NCBI GenBank assembly: GCA_041694215.1
Contig: JASMTO010000047.1
Span: 1 to 55,119 of the forward strand
DNA from: Flexistipes sp041694215
GTDB lineage: Bacteria > Chrysiogenota > Deferribacteres > Deferribacterales > Flexistipitaceae
DNA length: 55,119 nt
Direction: 5' to 3'
The stretch's first letter is position 1. Every line of letters begins with the position of its first letter. Shown here in pieces: positions 46,102-54,579 of this stretch. The position numbers were made by a program, and so were the translations under genes. Under the pieces are notes generated by a model. The model searched no databases. It was not told the origin of the DNA and saw only the letters and a program-made list of their open reading frames with translations.

Positions 46102-47691
46102 GTGAAATATTTATCTTTTTTTATATTGTTAATTTTCCTTTTTCCTTCTTTTGCCTGTGCTGAAAACAGTACCTTTTATGACAAGGTGGTTATTGGCGAT
46201 ACAAAAGGGAACTGGGGATATCCAAACCCTTATGCTCACTATCCCAGAGGCCCGGGATATACCAGAATGAGCTTTTTGTTTGACAGTTTGCTGTGGAAGA
46301 CAAATGACGGTATAGTGCTAGCTTTGGCAGAAAAATGGAGCTATGATAAAAGGGGTAAAAAATATTACTTTAAAATAAACGATAATGCACTGTGGCATGA
46401 CGGAAGAAATGTTACTGCTGAAGATGTGAAATTCACCATAGAATATTATAAAAAACATCCATACGGTTGGGTGGATGTAACAGATGTGAAAACCGTTGAG
46501 GTAATAGGTGAAAACGAAGTTGTTTTTCATATGGCTCGACCATCAGCACCTTTTATTCCGAATGTAGCTGCTTCAATGCCTATACTGCCTAAACATATTT
46601 GGGAGCATATTGAAAACCCTTATAATAATATTCAGAAAGAAACATTTATTGGCAGCGGCCCCTTTGTATTTGAAAGTTCTGATCCTGTAAGGGGCTTTTA
46701 TCATTTTAAGAGAAACAGAAACTATTACTTGGGCGAAGTTATTGTGGATAACCTGATTTTTAGTAAAGTGAGCAATCCTTTAATCTTTTTGCTAAAAAAC
46801 AGGATTGACGTTTCAGTAATACAACCGGAAATGATTGATATTTTGAAAAAGAATAATTTCAAGATTATTAATAGCCAGAGCAGCTGGATGAAAAAATTAT
46901 TGATTAATCACAATGAGCCTCCATTTGACAATAAACTGTTTCGCAAAGCATTTTACCTTTGCATAAATAGAGAGGAAATAGTGCGACAAGCCCACAGAGG
47001 ATTTGCCGAACCTGCTAACCCGGGGATGCTTCCAAAGCAGCATATGTATTATTGCCAAAACAATAATATGCTGAATTATAATCCGGATATAGCAAAGAAA
47101 CTTTTTAGCGAGCTTGGGTACAGGTTTGAAAATGGTGTAATGCTGGATGGGGATAATAAAAGGATTGTTATCGATATTCTTGTTTCGGATATAACCGCTG
47201 GTGGAGAAATTGGTATTGGCAGAGATGCTGAGATTCTTAAAAAGCAGCTGGAGAAAATGGGGATGAAGATAAATCTTTTGCATTTGGATCAGTCAATAAT
47301 TGATGAACGAGTGAAGAATAGAAAATTTACAGTGGTTTTGACGGGGCATGGCGGGATAGTGGGAGATCCTGCATTTTTGAACAGGTTGATATTATGTGAA
47401 AATGGCAGCTCTGTAAACAGTGCCTGTTATGAAAAGAATGACAGCCTTATTGAGCTGCTGCGTGAGCAGATTGTTGAAATGGATTCTAATAAAAGAAAAA
47501 AGATACTCTGCCAAATTCAAAGTATTCTGTCTGAAGATTTGCCATCAATGCCGCTGTACTATTTATCAGGATATGCAGCATATAATAATGAGAATAGTCC
47601 AGCCTGGTATTACACGAAAGGGGGGTATAGTATAGGTATCCCTTTGCCATTTAATAAAATGGCCTGCGTTAACAATGATGATAAGGAATAG
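46102..47691 (+). CDS. Peptide/nickel-class ABC transporter substrate-binding protein
   Basis: Extracytoplasmic solute-binding protein of family 5 (DppA/OppA/NikA). The GTG at 46102 is preferred: GGGGTGA lies 7 nt before it and the product then starts with a clean signal peptide (KYLSFFILLIFLFPSFACA). ATG 46069 would add 11 residues and lacks a ribosome site. The mature part shows WGYPNPYAHYPRGPGYTRMS, LAEKWSYDKRGKKYYFKI, the NALWHDGRNVTAEDVKFTIEY signature and GSGPFVFES. The first two residues after the cleavage site suggest a soluble rather than lipid-anchored form, though a Cys lies in the signal end. Ligand unknown; peptides, nickel or metal-chelates all occur in this class. Confidence 0.87.
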   Translation: MKYLSFFILLIFLFPSFACAENSTFYDKVVIGDTKGNWGYPNPYAHYPRGPGYTRMSFLFDSLLWKTNDGIVLALAEKWSYDKRGKKYYFKINDNALWHDGRNVTAEDVKFTIEYYKKHPYGWVDVTDVKTVEVIGENEVVFHMARPSAPFIPNVAASMPILPKHIWEHIENPYNNIQKETFIGSGPFVFESSDPVRGFYHFKRNRNYYLGEVIVDNLIFSKVSNPLIFLLKNRIDVSVIQPEMIDILKKNNFKIINSQSSWMKKLLINHNEPPFDNKLFRKAFYLCINREEIVRQAHRGFAEPANPGMLPKQHMYYCQNNNMLNYNPDIAKKLFSELGYRFENGVMLDGDNKRIVIDILVSDITAGGEIGIGRDAEILKKQLEKMGMKINLLHLDQSIIDERVKNRKFTVVLTGHGGIVGDPAFLNRLILCENGSSVNSACYEKNDSLIELLREQIVEMDSNKRKKILCQIQSILSEDLPSMPLYYLSGYAAYNNENSPAWYYTKGGYSIGIPLPFNKMACVNNDDKE

Positions 47692-48679
47692 TGGATTGCC
47701 TTTCCTGGATTTTAAAACGTATGGTTTTTTGAAAAGGTTATTGTTTTTATTAACGTCATATTTTGTCGTTATTTTTGTTTTAATCTCGTTAAGCTATGTG
47801 GTTGTGGCTAATTTGCCGGGGGATTATTACATCTCGATGTATGAGAATACATCAACAGGTTTCTCAGCGGGGAATGCTGATATACAATCGTTTTTCCAGA
47901 AAGAAATCGGCTATTTTGGTTATTTATATGACATCGTTACATTTAACTGGGGATATTCTTTTTTATACGCTAAACCTGTCCTCCAAATCATTGGAGAGGT
48001 ACTGCCCAGAAGCCTTTTGCTAGTTGTTAGCGCCGGTTTCTTATCTTTGGTTTTTGGTTTATTTTTAGGGATTGAGACTGCTGTAAGAAAATCACATCCC
48101 ATTGAAAAAATAAGTGTTTTTTTTAATTCAGCAGTTGATGGAGTACCTGAGTTTGTTGTTGGACTTTTGTTTTTGATTATTTTTTCTACTGGATATACAC
48201 CCCCTTCATTATCAGTTGCAGAAGATTACACCTTCTTTACAATAGCAGGGTATATGATTTTGCCTGTGGTCAGTGTGGCAGTTGCCAATATTCCCGGCAT
48301 GTTTCTGATTGCAAGAAACAGTGTTATTACAGATATGGTTCACCCATGTATTTTGACAGCAAAAGGGAAGGGACTGACGGATTTTTACATAAAATATAAG
48401 CATCTTTTGATAATGGCTTTACCGCCAGTACTTTCAAGGTTTGGGATTAGATTTGGTTTTATTCTAACCGGAGCACTTGTGGTTGAAAATATTTTTAGTT
48501 TCCCTGGCCTTGGGACACTTTTTTTCGAAGCTATCCAAATGCGTGATGTAAATCTGATAAGGGGCATTTTTCTTGTTTCTGCACTGTTTATAATATTAAT
48601 GAATATGCTAGCTGATACAGTAATTCACATTATTTATCCTTTTTATAATGAAAAAAGAGACATTAATGATGTCTTATAG
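47675..48679 (+). CDS. Peptide/nickel-class ABC transporter permease (DppB-like)
   Basis: First permease subunit of the importer. About six membrane segments. The DppB-type N-terminal region includes NLPGDYYISMYEN, and the binding-protein-dependent transport domain carries SLVFGLFLGIETAVRK and a coupling helix near ARNSVITDMVHPCILTAKGK. The end is VENIFSFPGLGTLFFEA, typical of the family. Length 334 aa from ATG 47675, which overlaps the upstream gene by 17 nt. TTG 47696, with AAGGAA before it, is an alternative that trims seven residues. Confidence 0.9.
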   Translation: MMIRNSGLPFLDFKTYGFLKRLLFLLTSYFVVIFVLISLSYVVVANLPGDYYISMYENTSTGFSAGNADIQSFFQKEIGYFGYLYDIVTFNWGYSFLYAKPVLQIIGEVLPRSLLLVVSAGFLSLVFGLFLGIETAVRKSHPIEKISVFFNSAVDGVPEFVVGLLFLIIFSTGYTPPSLSVAEDYTFFTIAGYMILPVVSVAVANIPGMFLIARNSVITDMVHPCILTAKGKGLTDFYIKYKHLLIMALPPVLSRFGIRFGFILTGALVVENIFSFPGLGTLFFEAIQMRDVNLIRGIFLVSALFIILMNMLADTVIHIIYPFYNEKRDINDVL

Positions 48680-49469
48680 AATAATGCTGTTATTGTTGTT
48701 TATTGCCGTTTTATTGGGATTATTATTTGTGTGTTTGAAGGATTATGAGCCTGCTTACTATCAACCATTTCTGCCACCATGTAAGGATCATTTACTGGGT
48801 ACTAACGATATAGGTTATGATATTTTGACTGTTTTTTTGTTGTCTGTTTTTAATTCTTTTGTATTTGCTGTTTTTGTCTCTTTTGCCACAGTAGTGATAG
48901 GTACACTTTTAGGCAATATTTCTCCATTCTTAGGAAAACAGAGCGATTTTCTTTTGAGAAAAACCTTTGATATAATCATTGTCATACCTAATATATTGTT
49001 GTTGATATTTTTCTCATCTCTTTTTAAACCCTCGATGTTTGTTGCCGGTACAATTATAGTTTTGCTACAGTGGGCTACTGTTAGCAGGGTTATAAGGGCT
49101 AAAGCTATCTCTGCTTGGCGTAAAGGATATATTGTGATATCCAGGCAGATGGGCGCTTCGAAAGGAGGTATTTTTTTCAGACATATTTTACCGGAGCTTA
49201 TGCCGGTAATTATGGTAATGTTTGTAAACAAACTCAGAATGGCTTTGTTTGCAGAAGCAACACTGACTTTTCTCGGCTTGATAGATTTATCATCATTTTC
49301 TTTGGGCAAAATGATAAGATATTCAACAAATTTTTATTATTTGGATGTTTGGTGGAACTGGATTTTGCCACCAGTTTTTGCTCTTATTTGTATTATTTCT
49401 TTGGTTAATTTTTTCGGATTGCATCTGGAGAAGGTTTTTAATGAACATATTAGAGGATTTCCCGTTTAA
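48666..49469 (+). CDS. Peptide/nickel-class ABC transporter permease (DppC-like)
   Basis: Second permease subunit, pairing with the DppB-like protein. The sequence LPPCKDHLLGTNDIGYDILT is the DppC hallmark, and the coupling region reads VSRVIRAKAISAWRKGYIVISRQMGAS. The C terminus has EATLTFLGLIDLSSFSLGKM. About six membrane segments. ATG 48666 is chosen with AAAGAGA upstream, giving 267 aa; ATG 48648 (273 aa) and ATG 48669 are possible. It overlaps the DppB-like gene, and its stop shares one base with the ATPase start. Confidence 0.9.
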   Translation: MMSYRIMLLLLFIAVLLGLLFVCLKDYEPAYYQPFLPPCKDHLLGTNDIGYDILTVFLLSVFNSFVFAVFVSFATVVIGTLLGNISPFLGKQSDFLLRKTFDIIIVIPNILLLIFFSSLFKPSMFVAGTIIVLLQWATVSRVIRAKAISAWRKGYIVISRQMGASKGGIFFRHILPELMPVIMVMFVNKLRMALFAEATLTFLGLIDLSSFSLGKMIRYSTNFYYLDVWWNWILPPVFALICIISLVNFFGLHLEKVFNEHIRGFPV

Positions 49470-51190
49470 TGAAAAAAGGTGAAATGTACAACAATTTATC
49501 GATAAAAAACCTTACTATTAAATACAGACTCAAAGCTCATGAAATACTTGCACTTGATAATATCAATCTGGATGTTCCTGTTGGCAAATGTATTGGACTT
49601 GTGGGGGAATCTGGATCAGGAAAAACTACTATTGCTAAGGCTTGCATGGGATTTGTGAGCGGCAATGGGGATGTTAATGGAAGTGTATTTGTAAAAGATA
49701 CGGATATTATAAATGCAGATAAAAACATTGCGAAAAAATTAAGGGGTGAAACCGTTGCCTTAATGTTTCAGAAGCCCGAAATGTATTTCCACCCTAATAT
49801 GAGCATAATTTCTCAATTGGCTGAAATTTTTATAAAAAGACGAAATTATAACCGTAACGATGCATTCAAAGAAGCAAGTGAGAAACTGTCATCTTTTTAT
49901 ATAGATGAAATACACCAAAAGTTATACCCTCATCAGTTAAGCGGAGGGCAGTTGTCTAGGGCTATGCTTTGCATGTCAATGTTGCTTGAGCCGGATATAC
50001 TTATTTTAGACGAACCGACCGCTTCTTTGGATAAAAGACATAAGGAATTGATTTTGGAAAAAATCCAAAAATACCGCACAAAATCTACCAGTATTCTATT
50101 GATATCCCATGATTTGGAAGTTGTAACAAATATATGCGATGATATTTATGTACTATATTTTGGTGAAATTGTTGAGAAACTTAGTAATAAAAAATTTTGC
50201 GAGCGACCCGCTCATCCTTATACGTTTGCCTTAAAACGGTCATTTCCTTTTGAAGGATCAAAAAAGCAGCTTATGGGCATAAAAGGAGATGTTTTTTCCA
50301 GGATTGTTCACCGGCATGATGAAAGCCATTTTCAGCATGTGCATACGGTTAATGTGGAAGAATCTTTTGACAACCATTCCCACATTGCTGAGGGAGGGTG
50401 TTTATTTGCCCCTAGGTGTCCACAGAAAATAAATCAGTGTTTTTATGAGAAGCCTCTTGAGATTGCTCATCCGGAAGGATTTGTAAAATGCTTGAGAGGC
50501 GGGGTCGTAAAAAGTTTACATGTTGTGGGTGTAGAAAAGAGTTATTCAACAGATTTTAGAATGTATATCCCTCGTTTTTCCATTTATAACGGCGAATTAT
50601 ATAGCATAGTGGGGGAGACCGGTTCAGGGAAAACCACATTTGCCAAAATAGTAGCTGGGATAATAAAGCCCGATAGCGGGGATATATTTTTTGAAGATGT
50701 AAAAGCTGAGCATGCCGCTTTATTTAGCAAACATGTCGGTTTTTTACCCCAGAATCCTTTTTCTTCGGTTAACCCACGGTTTAGTGTGGGTGAAGTCTTA
50801 TATGAGGCTTTTGAGTTGAAGCGGTTGGATGCTTCGGAAGATAAGATTACTGAGATCCTTAGAAGTGTCAAATTGCCGACTGGCAGTGAATTTTTAGGAA
50901 TGAATGTAATGCAGTTAAATGCCGGATCGCTGCAGAGACTATGCCTTGCAAGGGCTCTAATTGGTGAGCCTTCTATACTTGTTGCTGATGAGCCGACATC
51001 CTCTTTGGATCCCAGTATACAGGCAAAAGTTGTCAATATGCTTCAGACACTACAGGTTGAATACGGTCTAACGGTGCTTTTTATTACCCACAATATTACG
51101 CTTGCCCAAAAGATAAGTGATAAGATTTTTTATATGTCATCGGGAACGTTGACGGATGATTATACTGGCAGTATCTCCAAATGTATATAA
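49469..51190 (+). CDS. Peptide/nickel-class ABC transporter ATPase, DppD-DppF fusion
   Basis: Two ATPase domains in one 573-aa chain drive the importer. Domain 1 has Walker A GESGSGKTT (from 46), signature LSGGQLSRAM (157-166) and Walker B ILILDEPTASLD. Domain 2 has Walker A GETGSGKTT (from 382), a degenerate signature LNAGSLQR (483-490) and Walker B ILVADEPTSSLD. Between them the oligopeptide-type C-terminal segment has Cys311, 317, 324 and 341 (CLFAPRCP), preceded by an unusual His-rich stretch at 281-305 with seven His. This could bind metal and hints at a metal or metal-chelate cargo. Signature loss in one half implies one asymmetric ATP site. Starts at the last base of the permease stop. 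Confidence 0.9.
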   Translation: MKKGEMYNNLSIKNLTIKYRLKAHEILALDNINLDVPVGKCIGLVGESGSGKTTIAKACMGFVSGNGDVNGSVFVKDTDIINADKNIAKKLRGETVALMFQKPEMYFHPNMSIISQLAEIFIKRRNYNRNDAFKEASEKLSSFYIDEIHQKLYPHQLSGGQLSRAMLCMSMLLEPDILILDEPTASLDKRHKELILEKIQKYRTKSTSILLISHDLEVVTNICDDIYVLYFGEIVEKLSNKKFCERPAHPYTFALKRSFPFEGSKKQLMGIKGDVFSRIVHRHDESHFQHVHTVNVEESFDNHSHIAEGGCLFAPRCPQKINQCFYEKPLEIAHPEGFVKCLRGGVVKSLHVVGVEKSYSTDFRMYIPRFSIYNGELYSIVGETGSGKTTFAKIVAGIIKPDSGDIFFEDVKAEHAALFSKHVGFLPQNPFSSVNPRFSVGEVLYEAFELKRLDASEDKITEILRSVKLPTGSEFLGMNVMQLNAGSLQRLCLARALIGEPSILVADEPTSSLDPSIQAKVVNMLQTLQVEYGLTVLFITHNITLAQKISDKIFYMSSGTLTDDYTGSISKCI

Positions 51191-51273
51191 AAGTATTGTT
51201 TTACATTGATAAATATTTATATTGCAAAAGCTGGAACAATACCAGGAAATATACCATTGACACGGTGAAGAAG

Positions 51274-51302
51274 TTGTGATTTTTTTATTAAACTGTTATA
51301 AT
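51274..51302 (+). promoter_or_regulatory. Putative sigma-70 promoter of the CheB-CheR-PAS gene
   Basis: TTGTGA (51274-51279) and a perfect TATAAT (51297-51302) are 17 bp apart, about 37 nt before the ATG. The rest of the gap (51191-51273) shows no gene. Confidence 0.5.
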
Positions 51303-51338
51303 TTAAGCAGCATAAGCTAAACTAAAAGGCAGGCAAAT

Positions 51339-54300
51339 ATGACAGAGAACAATGATGCTCGTAATAAGGACTTTTTCCTTGTTGGTGTAGGTGCATCAGC
51401 AGGTGGATTGGAAGCGCTGGAAAAATTTTTTAGTAATATCCCCGATAAAACTGGTATGGCTTATGTCGTTATACAGCACCTGTCTCCGGATTATAAAAGC
51501 ATGATGATGGAACTTCTCAGTAAGTTTACCAATATGCGTCTAAAGCGTATCGAAGATTCTATGGATGTTGAGCCTGATACTGTTTATCTTATACCTCCTA
51601 AAAAAAATGTTGAATTGAATAAAGGCAAATTCAAACTTTTGGACAGACCAGATGTTCATTCGTTAAATCTACCTATAGACATATTTTTTAAATCTCTGGC
51701 ATACGAATACGGTGAAAGGAGTATTGGGATTGTTTTATCCGGTACAGGTACGGATGGGACACTTGGTATACGTGCCATAAAAGAATATGGTGGGCTTGCA
51801 ATAGTTCAGGAGCCGGAAACAGCGAAATTTGACGGAATGCCCAGAAGTGCTTTGAGCACAGGAATTGCCGATTATGTATTATCACCGGAAGATATTTCGT
51901 ATCAGGTTATGAAGTATATAAAGCATCCTGTTATTGCTAAATCGGTGGATGAGCTCCCCTCTCCTGTTAAATCGGAAGATCATATGGCAAAGATTTATCA
52001 ACTGTTAAAAAACCGTTTTGGTCTTGACTTTACATATTATAAAAAAAGCACGATATACAGACGTGTAGAACGCAGACTTGGCATTAAACAGTTTTCGGAT
52101 TTGGAAGATTATGTTGAATTTCTTAAAAATAATCCCGGTGAAATGGATAGCTTATATAAAGAGTTGCTTATTGGTGTGACGAAATTTTTCAGAGATTATG
52201 AGGCTTATGAATTTTTAAAGCAAAATGTGGTTCCCGAAATAATACGCAGCAAATCAAAATTTGGTGAAAAGGAAATAAGGTGCTGGATTCCCGGCTGTTC
52301 GACTGGGGAAGAGGCTTTTTCGATGGCGATAATTTTTCTGGAACAACTGGAAGCTGAAGGTGTAAATTATGATTTGAAAATTTTTGCAACAGATATAGAT
52401 AAAGAAGCTTTGGACTATGCTAGTAATGGGTTTTATCCTGAAAGTATTGTTGCGGACATAAGTTCAGAGCGTTTGATGAAATATTTTGTAAAAGAGGGGG
52501 ATTATTATAAAATTAATGACAAAATTCGTAAAAAAGTCATTTTTGCCAAACACAACCTCATTCAGGACCCTTCCTTCAATAAAATAGATTTGGTATCCTG
52601 CAGAAATTTGTTGATTTACTTTCAACCTGTTTTGCAAAAACGGGTACTTTCATATATGTACTTTGCATTAAAAAAATCCGGGTATCTTTTTCTCGGTAGT
52701 AGCGAAACAGTGGGTGATATGGATCATCTTTTCAGAAATATTCACAATAAGTGGAAAATTTTCCAGAAAATAGGGGAAACCAATCGTCTTGTCTTAAACG
52801 ATTTACATCCTGGGATAGGCGATAAAGGTATGAAAGAGCATGGCGAAATTGATTTATCTGGTTCAGTGATGGGGGTGAGTAAGGGCGAGGACATAATTGA
52901 ATCGGCCAAGGAATCTGTTATTAGGAATAATCTGCCGCCTACAGTTGTAGTGGATGAGCACTACAATCTTTATTATGTCCTGAATGATGCCGACAAGTTC
53001 ATAAGATTTCCCCGCGGTAAAGCTCAATTTAATATTTTGCACCTTGTCCCCAAATCACTTTCTACATTGTTAAGTACGCTTATAAACAAAGCTCAAAAGG
53101 AACAGAAGAGGGCGGTGTACAAAAATATAGCAATGGATGACGGTACGTATATAGATTTAAAAGTGGAGCCTAGTGAAACTGAAAAAACAGGGCGTAAATA
53201 TTTCCTTGTAATTTTTGAGGAATCCAGAGTTAAAACTTACGATTTTTCAGGTGGGGATGAAGTCCATTATTCAGATGATTTAAAACAGAGAATTAAGGAT
53301 CTGGAGCAGGAGCTTAACTATACAAAAGAAAACCTCCAGGCCACAATTGAGGAGCTGGAAACGTCCAATGAAGAACTTCAGGCTACCAATGAAGAATTAC
53401 TTTCTTCCAATGAGGAGCTGCAAAGTACTAATGAAGAGCTCCAATCTGTTAATGAAGAGCTTATTACCGTTAATGCTGAATATCAGAACAAAATAGAAGA
53501 ACTGACGGAGCTGAACAACGATGTGAATAATTTGCTTGCAGCAACAGAAATAGGAACAGTTTTTCTGGATAGTTCCCTTTGTGTACGCAAATATACTCCA
53601 GCTGTTTCCAATAATATTTTTCTTATTGAAAGCGATATCGGGCGTCCAATAAAACACATTTCTCATAACTTCAAAGATATTAATCTTTATAATCTGTCTC
53701 AGCATGTTTTTCAGCAGAATGAAACTATTGAAAGGGAAGTACACACGAAAGATGGTAAAACGTGCATTTTGCGGATATTGCCGTACCGAATATCCGAAAA
53801 ACAGATCAAGGGTGTTGTGATCACGTTGATGGATGTTACTGAATTGAGTGAAGCAAATAAACAACTGCGAATGATATCGCAGGCAATAGACATGAGTCCT
53901 TCTGCTGTGGTAATTACCGATGCAAACGGTAATATTGAATATGTAAATCATTCTTTTGAAAATATTACAGGCTATTCTTTTAACGACGTATATGGGAAAT
54001 CCACAAATATTCTTAAATCCGGCAAACACTCAAAAAATTTTTATGATGAGTTATGGGATACTATATTTCACGGTAATGTGTGGAAAGGTAAGTTTATCAA
54101 TAAAAAGAAAAATGGTGAATTATATGCAGAGGATGCTGTTATTGTGCCGGGCAAAGATGAGAGCGGAAACATTGTAAAATTTGTAAAATTAGCCAATGAC
54201 ACAACTACCCAGAAGGAATATCTGGAGGAATTGAGCAAAATAACGTTATTTATGGAAAAACTTGGAGAACCTGTTTTTGTAATAAACTCAGATGCCAGAT

Positions 54301-54557
54301 TCTCTTTTGTTAATGAATCTATGCAGAAATTTACAGGTTACGATAAAGATGAGTTGATGAAAAAAACTATATATGATTTATGCCCTTCACTTAGTAATGC
54401 TATGTGGGAGCAGATAAGGTCAGATGTAAAAGAAAAAAAGGTTATTAGCCGGAGCATTAAAATACGTAAATCGGACGGAAGTGATGTAACACATAATGTC
54501 AGGCTTATTAATACGGAAACGGTTGATGACCATTATATTTATTCAATAATAAACTGA
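51339..54557 (+). CDS. CheB-CheR-PAS fusion signalling protein
   Basis: Multi-domain chemotaxis-type protein of 1072 aa. Residues 12-190 are a CheB methylesterase domain with the full triad Ser20 (GASAGG), His47 (IQHLSPD) and Asp139 (GTGTDG), but no receiver domain. Residues about 210-480 are a CheR methyltransferase (SAM site IPGCSTGEEAFS, FATDID, CRNLLIYF). A PAS-like part follows, then a long coiled coil (about 650-735) built of EEL-xxxNEEL heptads, then three PAS-like domains to the end. No histidine kinase or cyclase output is attached and the frame ends cleanly at TGA. Fusions of this kind often carry a kinase; here it may be a separate protein. The ATG follows AAAGGCAGG. Confidence 0.92.
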   Translation: MTENNDARNKDFFLVGVGASAGGLEALEKFFSNIPDKTGMAYVVIQHLSPDYKSMMMELLSKFTNMRLKRIEDSMDVEPDTVYLIPPKKNVELNKGKFKLLDRPDVHSLNLPIDIFFKSLAYEYGERSIGIVLSGTGTDGTLGIRAIKEYGGLAIVQEPETAKFDGMPRSALSTGIADYVLSPEDISYQVMKYIKHPVIAKSVDELPSPVKSEDHMAKIYQLLKNRFGLDFTYYKKSTIYRRVERRLGIKQFSDLEDYVEFLKNNPGEMDSLYKELLIGVTKFFRDYEAYEFLKQNVVPEIIRSKSKFGEKEIRCWIPGCSTGEEAFSMAIIFLEQLEAEGVNYDLKIFATDIDKEALDYASNGFYPESIVADISSERLMKYFVKEGDYYKINDKIRKKVIFAKHNLIQDPSFNKIDLVSCRNLLIYFQPVLQKRVLSYMYFALKKSGYLFLGSSETVGDMDHLFRNIHNKWKIFQKIGETNRLVLNDLHPGIGDKGMKEHGEIDLSGSVMGVSKGEDIIESAKESVIRNNLPPTVVVDEHYNLYYVLNDADKFIRFPRGKAQFNILHLVPKSLSTLLSTLINKAQKEQKRAVYKNIAMDDGTYIDLKVEPSETEKTGRKYFLVIFEESRVKTYDFSGGDEVHYSDDLKQRIKDLEQELNYTKENLQATIEELETSNEELQATNEELLSSNEELQSTNEELQSVNEELITVNAEYQNKIEELTELNNDVNNLLAATEIGTVFLDSSLCVRKYTPAVSNNIFLIESDIGRPIKHISHNFKDINLYNLSQHVFQQNETIEREVHTKDGKTCILRILPYRISEKQIKGVVITLMDVTELSEANKQLRMISQAIDMSPSAVVITDANGNIEYVNHSFENITGYSFNDVYGKSTNILKSGKHSKNFYDELWDTIFHGNVWKGKFINKKKNGELYAEDAVIVPGKDESGNIVKFVKLANDTTTQKEYLEELSKITLFMEKLGEPVFVINSDARFSFVNESMQKFTGYDKDELMKKTIYDLCPSLSNAMWEQIRSDVKEKKVISRSIKIRKSDGSDVTHNVRLINTETVDDHYIYSIIN

Positions 54558-54579
54558 AACTAAGAAAAGGAATTTAGAA

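Noticed and set aside
51257..51302. TTGACA paired with TATAAT as a promoter
   Set aside because: The spacer is 34 bp, far too long. TTGTGA at 51274 gives a 17-bp spacer with the same -10.
53397..54029. A 210-codon antisense open frame inside the CheB-CheR-PAS gene
   Set aside because: It is a shadow of a clearly conserved sense gene, with no domain seen and no start signal.
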